The notes beneath the pieces were generated by a model that was not told the origin of the DNA, did no database searches, and saw nothing but the letters and a program-made list of their open reading frames with translations. Positions 13,091 to 25,310 of a DNA stretch of 64,000 nucleotides are shown piece after piece. Made by a program: the position numbers and the translations under genes. Source of the DNA: Palaemon carinicauda (lineage: Eukaryota; Arthropoda; Malacostraca; Decapoda; Palaemonidae); NCBI RefSeq assembly GCF_036898095.1, contig NC_090767.1, positions 36,364,336 to 36,428,335 on the forward strand, written 5' to 3'. How positions within the stretch are numbered: position 1 is the first letter of the stretch; the number at the start of each line of letters is the position of its first letter.

Positions 13091-14140
13091 TTAATTTCTT
13101 ATATGAGCCAATGGTACAATTCTCTCATCAGTGGGTTGGGATACGTTTTGAACTATAAATCTATTGGCAGATAATGTTTCCAAAATGTTAAATGGACCTT
13201 CAAACTTAGGTGTTAGTTTATATTTGAGTCGTTTACGTACATTTACCTGCATGTGTACATTATCACCCGCGGTATATGTTTTAGTTAGCTTCGCTATTTT
13301 ATCATGATTCCTTTTCTTTATGATTTGTGATTCTTCTAAAATCTTTCGAAGGATATCAAAACGACTTTTGCTTGCATTTATACATTCTTTTAAAGGATTT
13401 GATAAATTAGTTGTAGGCATTAATACATGGAAAGGCTTTCTAACTGGGGTACCATACAATGCCTCGTGCGGTGACATTTTAATTGATATATGATATGAAT
13501 GATTCAGAGTACTCAGTACCGCAGGTATTGCAATATCCCATTTGGGGTCTGATCCTCCTAGTGTTAATCTTAATATGTTTAAAACCTTCCTATTCGCTCT
13601 TTCCACTAGCCCATGCAACTCTGGGTGATAGATCATGGTATTGATTTTCTTTATGCTAAGGAATTCACACAATGAGGTAAGGAAATTATTATTGAATTCT
13701 CCACCTGAGTCTGAGATTATCATATGTGGAATTCCATGTTTACAAATGTAACACACGTAAAACTTCCTAGCGCATTCAATCGCAGTTTTAGTTTTAAACG
13801 CTATCAGTTCTGTATATTGAATCAAAGCATCTACAATTACTAAGAGGTGCTTATTTCCTCTGTCTGACTCGTAAAATCCTGTTAATAAATCTAAATGTAT
13901 CCTTTCAAATGGTTGATTGGGCACGGGATAAGCCCCTAGGCTGACAGGTGTTTTCGTGTGCCCTTTGTTTTCCTGACAAGTGCAGCAATTAGCTATGTGT
14001 TTTTTTTATATATGTAAGCATCGTATGCCAATAAAATAATGATTTGGCTTTCTGTGACATTATGGAGAACCCCGGGTGTCCATGCAATGGATTTGCATGC
14101 AACCAGTTCAGGACAGTGGATATAAGTAACATTGGTACCA
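13091..14140 (-). pseudogene. Gypsy integrase
   Basis: The main open segment, 13091-13924 (277 codons), is the integrase core and C-terminal domain: the first catalytic Asp in FERIHLDLLTG, the second in IISDSGGEF and the Glu in HGLVERANRKVL give an apparently complete DDE set. LTPKFEGPFNILE near the end is the GPY/F-type module. The zinc region just upstream (13925-14140) carries HGHPG and CCTCQENKGHTKTP-type signatures but has a frame break near 13930-14010, including a T-run. The domain would insert the cDNA into the host chromosome. Confidence 0.88.
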
Positions 14141-14144
14141 CTAC

Positions 14145-15038
14145 CTAGTCGTTAGTCACATGTGGTGTATTGCGGGTTTTCTTTGTCACGAATCTACACA
14201 GAATATTGTCTTTGATTACATAATTCTGCTGCGTATACTTTATATATTCCTTTTCCTTACAATTTCCTTCCAAAGCATTTATATTTTTTTCTAATTTCTT
14301 ATCTTTTCTTTGCTCAGGCTGTGATAATTCAGCGCTCCAGCCCAGATCTTCCTGTTCAGATACAGTTTTAACAATAGGTATGGATGTTGATATATCTATT
14401 AATTCAGCTAATCGCTCCGTAAAAGATGACACGGGGCTGCGTGATAATGCATCAGCAATGATATTTGCTTTCCCAGGTAAATACCCGATTCTCGCGCCAA
14501 AGTCTTGAATGATCAAATGCCACCGAGTTCGTTTGGGGCTGTGACTAAAGCCTTTAAAGAAGTCGGTTAGGGGTTTATGATCAGTAAGAACCTTGACTGA
14601 ATAACCGTGTATTATGAACTTAAAATGCACTAGTGAATTAACAATAGCTAGCCCTTCCTTGTCTATTACTACATACTTACTTTCGGAAGTTCTCAGTTTT
14701 CGTGAATAAAAAGCTATCGCGAAAAACTGTTTTTCATATTGCTGAAGCAATACCCCACCTACTCCTAAGTCTGAGGCGTCTGTTGCAATGAAGAATTCCA
14801 TACCGAAGTCAGGAAATTTTAAGATAGGAGAACTACACAGTTCATCTTTTAAGGTATTAAACGCCTGTTGATGCTGCCCAGACCATATGAAATCTACGCC
14901 CTTCTTCGTAAGATCAGTTAGGGGAGCCGCTATTATTGAATAATTGCGCATAAAACGCCTGTAATATCCAATACACCCAAGAAATTGCTGTATTCCCTTG
15001 ACAATACTAGGTATCGAAAAGTTACGGATAGCAGACAC
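14145..15038 (-). pseudogene. Gypsy RT thumb and RNase H
   Basis: Of the 297 codons, the first 40 are the RT thumb/connection (IQQFLGCIGYYRRFM, PLTDLTKKG). RNase H then starts at FFIATDASDLGVGGVLLQQ, with SRKLRTSESKY, DKEGLAIV and LTDHKPLTDFF, and ends with YLPGKANIIADALSRSPV. The catalytic D (ATDAS), E (DKEG) and D (TDHK) of the gypsy-type RNase H are present. A stop near 15060 separates it from the RT palm. Confidence 0.9.
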
Positions 15039-15760
15039 CTTATCATGGACTACTTTAAGACCTTAGCTTGACACCGTAAAACCTGAATAGACTAATTCTG
15101 TCTTGAAAAATTCACACTTACTAATCTTTACCCTTAAGTTATGTCGTCTTAGTCTCTGTAGTACTAGTTCTAATTTACGTAGATGTTCTTCTAAGGTATT
15201 GGAAAAGATTACATGGTTGTCCTTATAGGCATGCAATATATATCCTTGCAAGTCTCCAAACACTATGTTAATCATTCTAGTAAATGTTATGGGAGCACAA
15301 CGTAAACCAAATGGCATACCTAAAAATTCATAATGCTGTGCTGAAGGCTGTGTATGGGATACTATTTTCTTCTAATGATATCTGGTGAAAACCTTTAAGT
15401 AACTCCAAACTGGTAAAATATTTATTCTGAACTAACAAAGATAAAATATCATCAGTACATGGCACTGGGAATCAATCAGGGATCATTTCCTCATTTAGGC
15501 GACAGAAATCTAGGCAGATACGCCATGTTCGATCTTTTTTCGGTACAACCAATAATGGAAAATTATAATGGCTGTTCGATTTCCTACTAACTCCTTCTTC
15601 TAGCATTTTACCTACTTCATCATTTATTTCATTCTGGAATTTCATAGAGAGTCTGTACGAAGGTATATAGATAATTTTCTGCTTATCCTTTAACCTTATT
15701 TGATGTTCGATAACATCTGTTTTTTTTAAGGATCCATCCGTAGTGGAAAAAACATCACGA
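15039..15760 (-). pseudogene. Gypsy reverse transcriptase, catalytic motif lost
   Basis: The N-terminal palm is read in pieces (about 15480-15720) as QNEINDEVGKMLEEGV, PLLVVPKKDRTWRICLDF and RLNEEMIPD, followed by a stop. The segment at 15063-15317 begins MPFGLRCAPITFTRM and carries the expected YxDD box as YKDN, so the second catalytic Asp is gone. Positions fit a single RT domain with two or three disabling changes. Confidence 0.85.
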
Positions 15761-16181
15761 TATTCAGTTAAAAGTCCAAAAATTTCTGCTGAATTTCTTC
15801 TTCTTGAATGTCTTTATTGACTTTATTTTTAATAGATTGCAAAAGGGATTCATCCGCAACTGATTGAGCGTGATTGATTTCAGCGACGGTAAGAATACGA
15901 TATTCATAAACTTCTACATCCAAGATATGTGGATTTTTGTGAATTACTAAAGTGGTATTTAAATGATTACAGACTTCAATATTACATTGTTGTTGTGAGC
16001 CTACTGTATAAATAGCTTATGTGACGGACAATCCGTTAGTGTTCAAAGTGTCGGAAAGGATTAATATTTCAGATCCAGGTAACGTTTTCTTTACTTGCAC
16101 TATTAAATTCGAAGTTACGTTCGGCTCAATAGATTGCGTGCATGATGGTATTACGGGTGACCGAGAATTCTGTTGGGTCGC

Positions 16182-16790
16182 CTATATCATATCTTTATTA
16201 ATGAGACAAGTTTTTGATTCTTCAGCGTACGTCACTGTTTTATTTGTCGTCTCCATTTTATCCAAAACTGATTTTAAGGTATTAGAAGACTTATAGAATT
16301 TTCCTTTGATATACACACCGTGCTGGGCAGGGGCTAAGATAATGTTTTGATTGCCCATAGACGGGTATCCTATAATTACAGCTGGATACATATCAATGTT
16401 TTGTACAACAACAAAGGTATCGGCAAACGTGCGCTTACCGACCTTGTACTTAACATGAGTTACGCCTAATATATTTAATTTATTATTTCCTACACCCGAG
16501 AGCCTTACTCCGGACTTCTCCATAGGGAAGTTCGAAACCAACAAATGATATATCCTCAAATCCATGATATTACGTGGACTACCAGAGTAAAAAAATAACG
16601 TAAAGGATCGGTGTTCTAAATTTACAGCATATAATATTAGTCGTAACTTATTTTGGCTTATTATTGTGTGAATTTGTTGCAAATCTACGGGAGCATGCAC
16701 TGATTTATTTGATTCGGTCGTGTGTTTCATAGGAAAATCTATTGCCTCACAATGATCTGATAAAATATTAAATGCATTATTTAATACCAC
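16182..16790 (-). pseudogene. Gypsy protease with active-site Asp changed to Tyr
   Basis: A 202-codon open segment. The region FTLFFYSGSPRNIMDL is the retropepsin active site, in which the DSG triplet reads YSG, a GAC-to-TAC type change. Downstream LGVTHVKYKVG, TFADTFVVVQ and AVIIGYPSMG match the flap and the second conserved region (I-I-G). The rest of the fold looks intact, so this was a recent or tolerated inactivation, or the element is an old copy. Confidence 0.8.
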
Positions 16791-16985
16791 TGATGTTGAT
16801 ATGAATGACCCAACATTACTCTCTTCCCCATTGGAGTTAATTAAGTGGTATCTGCTTTGCTCTGCACATTCTGAAAATTAGTCTGACCTTGCGAGTTCTG
16901 GCTAGACGGCCTAGGATCATAGTTATTTGAAGAACTGTTTGTTTGTTTTTTATTTTGAACTGCATTGATGTTTGGCTGTTTCTTT

Positions 16986-18033
16986 TTATTGAACTGAGGA
17001 TTTTTTTTTATTTCCATAGGGAACTGACTGTGGAATTGACTGTGTAATTGACTGTGGAATTGACTGTGTAATTGACTGTGGAATTGACTGTGTATTTCTA
17101 GGATTCTGTTGTTGATTACGTGAGTAGCATCGACTATATGAATGAGTTGAACTATTATGTAACGAACAATATCGCGTTCTGCAGTCTGGGATCAAGTGAC
17201 CTTGACGTTTGTAATTATAACACGTCATTCCTGCAACTGGACTATTATTAACTACGTTTACTTGTTGTTGCTTAGTTTCATTTTTTGCAAAAAATTGCGT
17301 AATCAAGGGATCAAGATCAGTACACTTAGACATGTGTTTTTTTATCTGTTTATACACATCCAATTCTGTAGTTTCGGGCATTAACTTTTTATCAAAACAC
17401 AGCACTATAGCTTCTGGCAACATAAGTGTCATGCAGGTTAAATACATTAATCATAAGAAATCTTTCATGGAGATGTTATCTCTAGTAAACCAAGTGGAAT
17501 TGCCTAAAATAGCTTGATACTTGTTTTGCCTCTCTCTGATATTAAGCCGAGTCAAAGTGGCTTGATTAAGTGTATTTCTTGATATTAAAACTACATCTAA
17601 GGCTTCCTCACCGCCATAGATCGCATGTAGCTTAACATTGAATGAATTCATCCCATATAACTGCCTCTTGAAATGAAACTCCCCTCAAGTACGCACTCGC
17701 ATATCCTTCAGAAAAGTCTATAAAACTTTTAGCTTCTTGTAATTGTACAAATGGGTCTATGATTTATTTAGCATTTAAGTGAGCGTCGAGGGAAGAAATC
17801 CAAGACTCAACATTCTGAGATAAGACCCGATTTACACGACCTTGAAAAGGAAGGATAGCTGAACGTGCCTTTACTAGTGTTACAATGGGAGCGGGGTTAC
17901 TAGGTCCTGGGGTGGGGTTACTCGGACTCACAGAGGCGTCATGTTTACTTTTTTTTCTATCTCTATGACTCCTTGCAATCATATCAGAATCTCTATAGGA
18001 ATACAGACGTTCACTGCGTAAACGCAAAAGCAC
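16986..18033 (-). pseudogene. Gypsy gag with zinc knuckle
   Basis: Three open segments (17764-18033, 17451-17651, 16986-17447) cover gag. The middle resembles gypsy-type capsid (NTLNQATLTRLNIRERQ, YQAILGNSTWFTRDN). The last has a zinc knuckle read as CYNYKRQGHLIPDC, in which the second Cys is replaced by Tyr, followed by a Q/S/P-rich tail from a 24-bp repeat. Stops and shifts occur near 17450 and 17700. Confidence 0.75.
17024..17100 (-). repeat. 24-bp tandem repeat in gag tail
   Basis: About three copies of a 24-bp unit (GAATTGACTGTGTAATTGAC plus four bases) encode a repeating ITQSIPQS peptide at the gag C-terminus. Confidence 0.85.
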
Positions 18034-18583
18034 TTTGCAATAAAGACTATAACATAATTCCCCATAACAATGATACTAATATAATGATATTTCCCAAGAA
18101 CTTCTGAAAGAAAACGGAATTAGCACAGAGAAAAAAAAATTCTAGACGAGAATTCGAAGTTGAATAGTTTCCTTTAATGGAAAAAAAATGAATATTAGCA
18201 AACAATTCACACCAGCAATAATTGACGATGGGCGAAGGGCGATGTCGTCATTTCCTCTCTCTCTCTAGTTTGCGAGAGTTTAGCTGTTTGGGTGAATGTT
18301 TTCGGTCCGATATCCCGTCGTAATTTTGAATGCGGTGAGTCCTGGTATATGATTCTTGAATGTTTAATAAACGTTGAATGTCAGTCTTTCGTTTTCTTAA
18401 GATGTTGATTGAAGATCCAGTTCCTCAGTTTGTATAACATTTATAGTTGATATTCAATGTGTTCATTTCTTCGTTGGACGTAGATACTTCGTCAAAATTG
18501 TAGATTCATTACTGTTGTAACTGCTAAGTATTACAGTTAATTTTCTGGTTATTAAAGTTGATTAGCTGATTCTTGAAGTTTAA

Positions 18584-18595
18584 CCGCTGCCACCA
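18584..18595 (-). promoter_or_regulatory. Primer-binding site, tRNA-Leu type
   Basis: On the minus strand TGGTGGCAGCGG, complementary to a tRNA ending CCGCTGCCA plus CCA, as in a eukaryotic tRNA-Leu isoacceptor. It lies about 550 bp ahead of gag, so the 5' LTR ends at about 18596 (…CAGCAAT). Confidence 0.7.
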
Positions 18596-19222
<627 letters not shown>

Positions 19223-19260
19223 TATGACATCATTATTGTTAAATTTGTTTCTTAAATATT

Positions 19261-20377
19261 AGGAAATATTTTCATGAGGAAATTCTGCAACCTGTGCATC
19301 CTAGATTTCACCAGTGTCCTATTCTGTAGTGAAATATTCGTGGACTGCATGCAAATTTTCAGAACCTTACAGTTACCTCCAAACAATATGATATTCTTTT
19401 ATGCTCAAAAACTTTGATTTTTCATATGAGGCCATTATCTAAGCTTCAGATTTCTGGTTTTAAGAAAACAATAACATTGAAGTCCGATCTTATTACGGTT
19501 ATTTATGACTAGGTAGCCTGCTTCTCATAAGCCCTGCTATCGATGTCATGACATTCATGTAATAAATGTTTGTAGTAGGTGTAACTATTGCCATTTGTGT
19601 TAAATCTACCGAAAACCAGATATGGAGTATTCTATTTTCAATTATCTTCTCACCGTTATAGGTAAGATTCAAGATGAGAGAACGGGGTCTTTAATTTTTG
19701 TTAATAATTTTAATGCTCACCATAGGGAATGGTTAAATTCTGTTTCCTTGACTGATCGCCTTGGCTTAAGAGCTTTGTATTTTGCTTCTGAACCAAGCAC
19801 TAAGATAATCAGAAGTGAGATACTCAAAGTTCTGGTAACCGCTCTTATACACCAAATCCCCCGGTGTTATAACTAGTGAAGTTGGTTTTCCAGTTAATAC
19901 ATCTGATTACGTCTTTATTTAATATTTAGTGAAGTCTGAACTGCTTTACTCTGATTCATCATACTTTTGTAAGAATTAAATACAATCTCATGTTGACTAG
20001 AATGTGAATATGTGAGATCTTTTGAGCTTGAATTAGTTACGATTGAATAATAGCGTTGAGATTGTTGTTCCTTTGAATGAGAATTTAGACAACATAATTG
20101 AATAGGAGTATCCCTTCTCGAGTGCTAAGGTACCAAGTGAAGCAAAACTTTGTCCAATGATTATTGTAGATATGCTCATTTGGAGAGAGAGCAGAGCTAT
20201 CATCTTTTTAAGGACAACAAATTAGATTTGATTTGGAATAACTTTACTGAACTTAGAGCTTTCTCTCAGAAAGTTTATGCTCCAACTGAAAAGGAATACA
20301 ATGTAACCACAATGTAAACCCTTTCTTATACAAAGAAGGTTTATATAAATATGTAATCTTTGGTGTAGATATGAAAT
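19261..20377 (+). pseudogene. LINE (TAA-tail family) copy 1, left part: endonuclease and linker
   Basis: Reads MRPLSKLQISGF (about 19425-19460), YRKPDMEYSIF, FVNNFNAHHREWLNSVSLTD and GLRALYFASE (about 19600-19795). These are landmarks of the LINE ORF2 endonuclease; the GDFN motif is changed to NNFN. A linker at 20090-20377 matches the linker of the better copy at 36540-36850. Copy 1 stops at 20377, where a gypsy LTR starts, and resumes at 28607 on the far side. Confidence 0.8.
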
Positions 20378-21476
20378 TGTTAGTTTCTTTTAATATCTAA
20401 ACTAAAATTATCTAATATCAAACTATGAAATATTGGAATAAATATAGAAAAAAAATACAAAACACTAGCATTTTTATTCATATAAGTATTCATCAAGATA
20501 ATCAATGTTACTTATTACGTTACTTTAACTGTCAAATGAAATCAATCAAAATAATAGAAAAGAGGACGAGTCAGTAAGGTAGAATAATACATGAGAATAT
20601 TTGAATAGATTTCTTCAGCTGTTATGATGATATTGGTACAAAGGCTTCAGGCTTGAAAACGTCGGCAAAAGGTGGCTGGAGTTCTGTTGAAACTGGCACA
20701 ATATCTTTGGATTCGAAGCCTTTACGGAACGATGGAATCAAGTTGGGATATCAGAAATCTTCTCCAAGAATTCAATGATAGAGTGGTGCTAAGGCCATGC
20801 TTTAGGCAGTGTTGCCTACTTTTTGTCGAAGCAGGAATGGCAGACTTCTTCAATTCGTCTTTATTGAGAGGCAACAGGATTTTGGAAGGATGACACCAAG
20901 TTGGGACATCAGAAGTGTTCTACAAGAATTAAATGATAGTGTAGAACATAGGCCATGCTTCAGGCAGTGTTGGCTACTTCTTGTCCAAGCAGGATGGGCA
21001 GGCTTTTTCAATTCATGTCTATTCACACGCAACAGGATATTGGAGATAATATTTTATCGGTTGCCATTTCTATACAAGGGTTTTCTTTCTTTGCTAAAAT
21101 TCTTCTTGCTGATTGGTTTCCTCAAGAACGCATACGTCGATCATGCCATTGAAGTTCCTAAAAAAAATTCTGATACAATCGCTACATCGTGTTAGCCATA
21201 ATAAAAGCTCTGTAGGTGTTGACTTGTGATGAAATTTTTCATAAACATTGAAATATTTCGAGGCTTTGTTTTTCAAAAGAAACTTGACTCTACTGATTAA
21301 AGCGATGACAACTTGGGCCAAGCCCTTTTCATCTAGGCTTGGTTTTTCTCAAAAATGCTGACAAAAGTGAGGTGTTGACAGCATTGGCCAAACTCTACAG
21401 TAGTTGAATCTCACTTTGCCTTTTGCCTGTTTTGATAACATATTTCTTCAATAATATGGAATCTGAATATGGCACA
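20378..21476 (-). repeat. 3' LTR of Gmr1-like copy 1, with internal duplication
   Basis: It aligns by eye with the LTRs at 30668-31751 and 35260-36241. Shared blocks include the CTGGCAC..., GACATCAGAAGT and GGCAGTGTTGGCTAC regions. On the minus strand it starts TGTGCC after a G-rich purine tract (about 21477-21495) and ends at 20378. A ~155-bp segment is duplicated in tandem (about 20735-20885 and 20893-21045), which the other LTRs lack. Confidence 0.8.
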
Positions 21477-21679
21477 AGCTGCCCCCCACCAAAAAAAAAA
21501 AAATTGAGAAAAAGCTCTCTATATTTTTTTTAAAGGTTAGCCAGGAAAAAATCAAAGATTTATCACTGAACTGAGTAACAACTGTGCCTCATGCTCCACC
21601 ATAATATTAGGAAATAATTCTTCTTTGACACTCCACCCTTAATTCATTGATGTGGGGAAAGACGAAGGCTTTTATTATT

Positions 21680-22570
21680 CTGAAAAATCTCTAGAAAGGC
21701 TCTCAGCTATGACATTAATCTTTCATTTAATAAGAATTAACTTCTGTTTAAAATCTTGTAATCCTAATCCCGAATGAATAACACCTTTATTCCTATTCCT
21801 AAATCTCTCCAAATAAATTAACGAAATATGATCTGTATACGGAGTTAATACATGACTATTGCGTATATAAATGTTAAGGTGTTGCAAGGGTAAACCAAAC
21901 CTGGACAATTCCTTTTCAATATATGAATCGTTTTGCTGAGTTTTATTTAGTTTCTTTGAATAATACGAGACTGGGTGCTTCGTCCCTTTCACTTATTGCA
22001 GCAAGACTCCTCCTATGCCAATGTTATTAGCATCAAACGCTAAATTAAATTCCTTGCTAAAATTAGGTAACAATAATATTGGCTCTTAAAGTGATACGGC
22101 CTTGAATATATGGAAAGCTTCTACATACTACTCATTGAATGCCAAACCATATTTCTTTTTAAAAAGAGTAATTATAGGAGCACTAATATATGAAAAGTTT
22201 GGCAGAAATTTGTGGAAATATTTATTGTTAGGACTGGGAAGCTAATGATAGAAAATCTTTCCGATATCTACTTTATCACCTAAATAAGGGGTAGTTTTCT
22301 GAATTTGCGTTTCATTAGATTTCAAGCAAGATTTGCTTTTTCAAGGCCTGCCAGGAGTTTAGCTAAAATTCCTAATAATTCATACTAAGTTTTTGAAAAC
22401 AAAAGAAGGTCCTCTAAATACACGACAAAATATCAATACCATTTAAAACTTCATTTGTTAACCTTCTGGCTGTATTTTGTAATGAAATAAAAAAATAATT
22501 TGCTATAGGATCATAACTAACGAACGGAATTCTACAGTGGATATTTTACTAGCTCGTCTCCATAAATATC
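21680..22570 (-). pseudogene. Gmr1-like RT (end) and RNase H
   Basis: RT remains include the YxDD region as FVVYLEDLLLFSKT (about 22395-22435), the second Asp being present but the first changed to Glu. The thumb and RNase H follow with FNLAFDANNIGIGGVLLQ (about 22010-22070), KGTKHPVSYYSKKLN and IEKELSRFGL. The domain ends in VIAESLSRDF (about 21690-21715), only about 200 bp from the LTR. No integrase follows RNase H. Confidence 0.82.
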
Positions 22571-22917
22571 TTGTTAGAGGTGGTGTCAATTCAGTAGTAA
22601 TAGATGATTTTTTTTAATTAAGGTCTAGACTCATTGGACAAACATAATCATTAAAATAAAGTTAAAGATATGGGAAGAGATGTACTTTAAACCTCAAAAA
22701 GAAAAAAAAATTTGAGGTTAAATATTATCAAATACAAACTGATATTTATTTAACCCAAAATAATATACATTACAAAATAATGTTATGTATGGAAAAGGGA
22801 ATTTCCTTTTGCTGTGAATTGGGACTAGCTTGTAAAAAAGTTATACCTCAACCCTATGGATATCATTGAACCTTAACATATGCTGTCGCAGCATTGAAGG
22901 GACCTGGAAGAGTTATA

Positions 22918-23614
22918 TTCTTTAAGATCCTGGAAGACCTGACAGGATGACATTCTTCGAGATTCTGGTAGCCATGAAAGGTGGAAATTCTTAGGGGTTT
23001 CTGATACCCTGGCAGGATTATATTCTCCAGGATTCTGGCTGTCCTGACAGGATAAGATTCTTCAAGGATCAGGCTGTCCTGACAGGATGAAATTTTTCGA
23101 TTTTCCGACAGCCTTGACAGAATGATATTCTTTAGGATTCTGGCAGCCCTCCCATGATGAGATTCTTTAGGGTTCTGGGAGCCCTGACAAGAGGAAATAT
23201 TTCGAGATTCTGACACCCGTGCCAGGTTTAGATTCTTTAGGGTTCTGGCAGCCCTCACAGGATGACATTCTCCAGGATTCTGGCAGCACTGTCAGGATAT
23301 GCTTCAAGATTCTAGGAGCTTTGTGAAGAACACATTCTTCAGGATTCTGGCAGCCCTGACAGGATGACATTCTTCAGAATTCTTGCAGCCTTGACAAGAT
23401 GGCATTCTTCAGGATTCTGGCAGCCCTGAGTAGATGATATTCTTGAGGTTTCTGGCAGTCCTGATAGGATGACATTCTCCTGGATTCTGGCAGCCTTGAC
23501 AGTATGACATTCTTGAGGATTTTGGCAGCCCTGACAGGATGACACTCTCCAGCGTTTTGGCTTCTTTGGCAAGATGAAATTCTTCAGGATTCTACCAGCT
23601 CTGAAAGGATGATA
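22918..23614. repeat. 35-bp minisatellite, about 20 copies
   Basis: The unit approximates TTCTTCAGGATTCTGGCAGC followed by CCTGACAGGATGACA. About 20 diverged copies lie head to tail without spacers. Open minus-strand frames with repeated QNPEECH-type peptides derive from the 35-bp period and are not taken as genes. Confidence 0.93.
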
Positions 23615-24304
23615 CTTTTTACGATTATTAAAGACGCAATGGAGAAGTACATGTGCAGCCTTGACAAGATGACAATAACTTGTCTACTGTGATGAAGAGC
23701 CAGTGAAGTTTGTAGTTAAGCCTAGGCTACGTTAATAGGGTCAACCTGACAGAGAAATTGGCTAGTTTAAGTAAAGCTGTCTTGGCAATAAGATGCATAA
23801 TGTCTAATAAACAGACACAGCCATCTGCTATGTCTTTGGCCGTTTCAAGAGTTGGCTGCATAAGTTGCAAAAAAAAAAAAGCCTAACAAAATTACTCAAA
23901 TGTCAAAGAATTAAAAACCTATGTGAAGTTCCTTACCTGCTCCAGAGCTAGTCCTATCTCCTGCAGAAATAAGGTAATGGTTTTTGCATTATAATTATGT
24001 TGGTCTACCTTTTTTTGCTGCACTTCACACCTCAAACTGGTCATTCTCCTTAATGTCCAGAATCTTACCCCCAAAACATAACAGCATCTCCTAAATTGTA
24101 GACATCTTCCTCATCCATCTTCACCAGTTTGAAATAATTCACTTAAGAAAAAATTGAACTATTAATGTAGGCTAAAACAATAATGAAGCCATTCACCTGA
24201 AATATAAAATGAATGATTGAATGTATGTTAGAATAAATAGATTTATGAAATCAAAAGATTAGAAGAAAACAATTAGAGTATCCTCTCTGGGCTAGGGGAA
24301 AAAA

Positions 24305-25310
24305 CTATTGGAAGTCCCTCACATCTGGTTCGTTTCTTTTTGAAGGGTAGGAGTCATCCACACTGGCCCCCATGTCCTCTAAGAAATGCGAGGACTCATC
24401 AAGGAGAACAGGATTATAATCATCTTTGTCGGTGATAACCTGCTCTCTATTCTTGGCATCTTGCTGCTTCTATTGAGCCTTCCTCTTATTTTCGCCCTTG
24501 GCCCAGAAATAAATTCTTCTTTTTCAGTCAGTATGAAGGCCTTGACTTTTTCTGGGTCCTTGCCTAAGGATGACCAGGGGCGTTAGTGTAGGATCGGACA
24601 CACTCAGGAGTAATGGGCTGGTCTAGTTTTGTTGGAGAGCTATAAGACTTCCTGCAGGTAGAATCAGAGCTGGGTGGTTGTCATTTCCAAAGTTGAGGGC
24701 CCAAGATATAGTTCTCTAGGAGAAATCTAAGTAAGCTCCCAAACCAGAGTCAGAGCTGGTATTCTGACCTCATCTGAGGAAGGATATGGAGAAACTCTTA
24801 AAAGGCCCAAAGACAGACATATCCATGTCGTTCTGATGACGGCCTTCTGCAATACATACTCAATAGCCTGAATGTTCACGAGACATTCTGCATTTTCAGT
24901 TATCAAAAGGATCTTATTGTCCATTGAGCAAGAGGTCCTTTCTTTGACAAGCTGAAGCATCTCAAGGAAACACTCACCATTGTTCCATCCATTTTGATGC
25001 AGTATTTCTTTGGACCTATCAATAGTTCCTCGCATGACAGAATCATTCCTTCTCTTTCGTCGAATTATAAATACTGGAGGGATGTAATAGCCTGAAGCAT
25101 TCATGATAGAGCCACAAGGCATTGTGGAATTTCGTTCACGGGATATCTGAGAGGCAAAAGGCTGACGTTTTTCACATAAGACCTTCACTGGCTTCGTCAT
25201 AGTAGACAAGTTACTCTCCATTGCTTCTGTGTAAGCCTTGAAATAAACTTCGTTTGCGGGGTTCAATCCAGAGTGCCTAGCAATGGTCATGCTCTCAGGA
25301 GCCTTCAGGG
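24305..25310 (-). pseudogene. Tigger/pogo-like transposase fragment, dead
   Basis: Homologous by eye to the intact transposase at 44839-47487. Shared features are KAPES near 25300, FKAYTEAMES, KPVKVLCEKRQPFASQISRE, YYIPPVFIIRRKR and KILLITENAEC. The segment that should carry the first catalytic Asp (around LDESG) is deleted, and the second Asp is Glu (TENAEC for MDNAECH). Even the splice donor after the exon (GTGAGGGACTT, about 24337-24347) is recognisable. It probably transposed into the gypsy element; its TIRs were not located. Confidence 0.8.

Larger units (their letters stand above)
11345..18595 (-). mobile_element. Ty3/gypsy retrotransposon with envelope-like third gene, degenerate
   Basis: Minus-strand order is tRNA-Leu-type primer site (18584-18595), leader, gag with zinc knuckle, protease, RT, RNase H, integrase, then an envelope-like gene ending in a membrane segment. 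This is the layout of insect errantivirus-type elements and other env-bearing gypsy elements. Every domain has stops, shifts or catalytic changes. A 5' LTR must lie right of 18596; the 3' LTR was not identified. Confidence 0.85.

Noticed and set aside
22863..23572. Minus-strand frames of 67-131 codons with repeated QNPEECH-type peptides
   Set aside because: They arise from the 35-bp minisatellite; three overlapping frames all look alike because the period is not a multiple of three.
22918..23614. Possible CRISPR-like array (35-bp repeats)
   Set aside because: Repeats are contiguous with no spacers, and the genome is eukaryotic.
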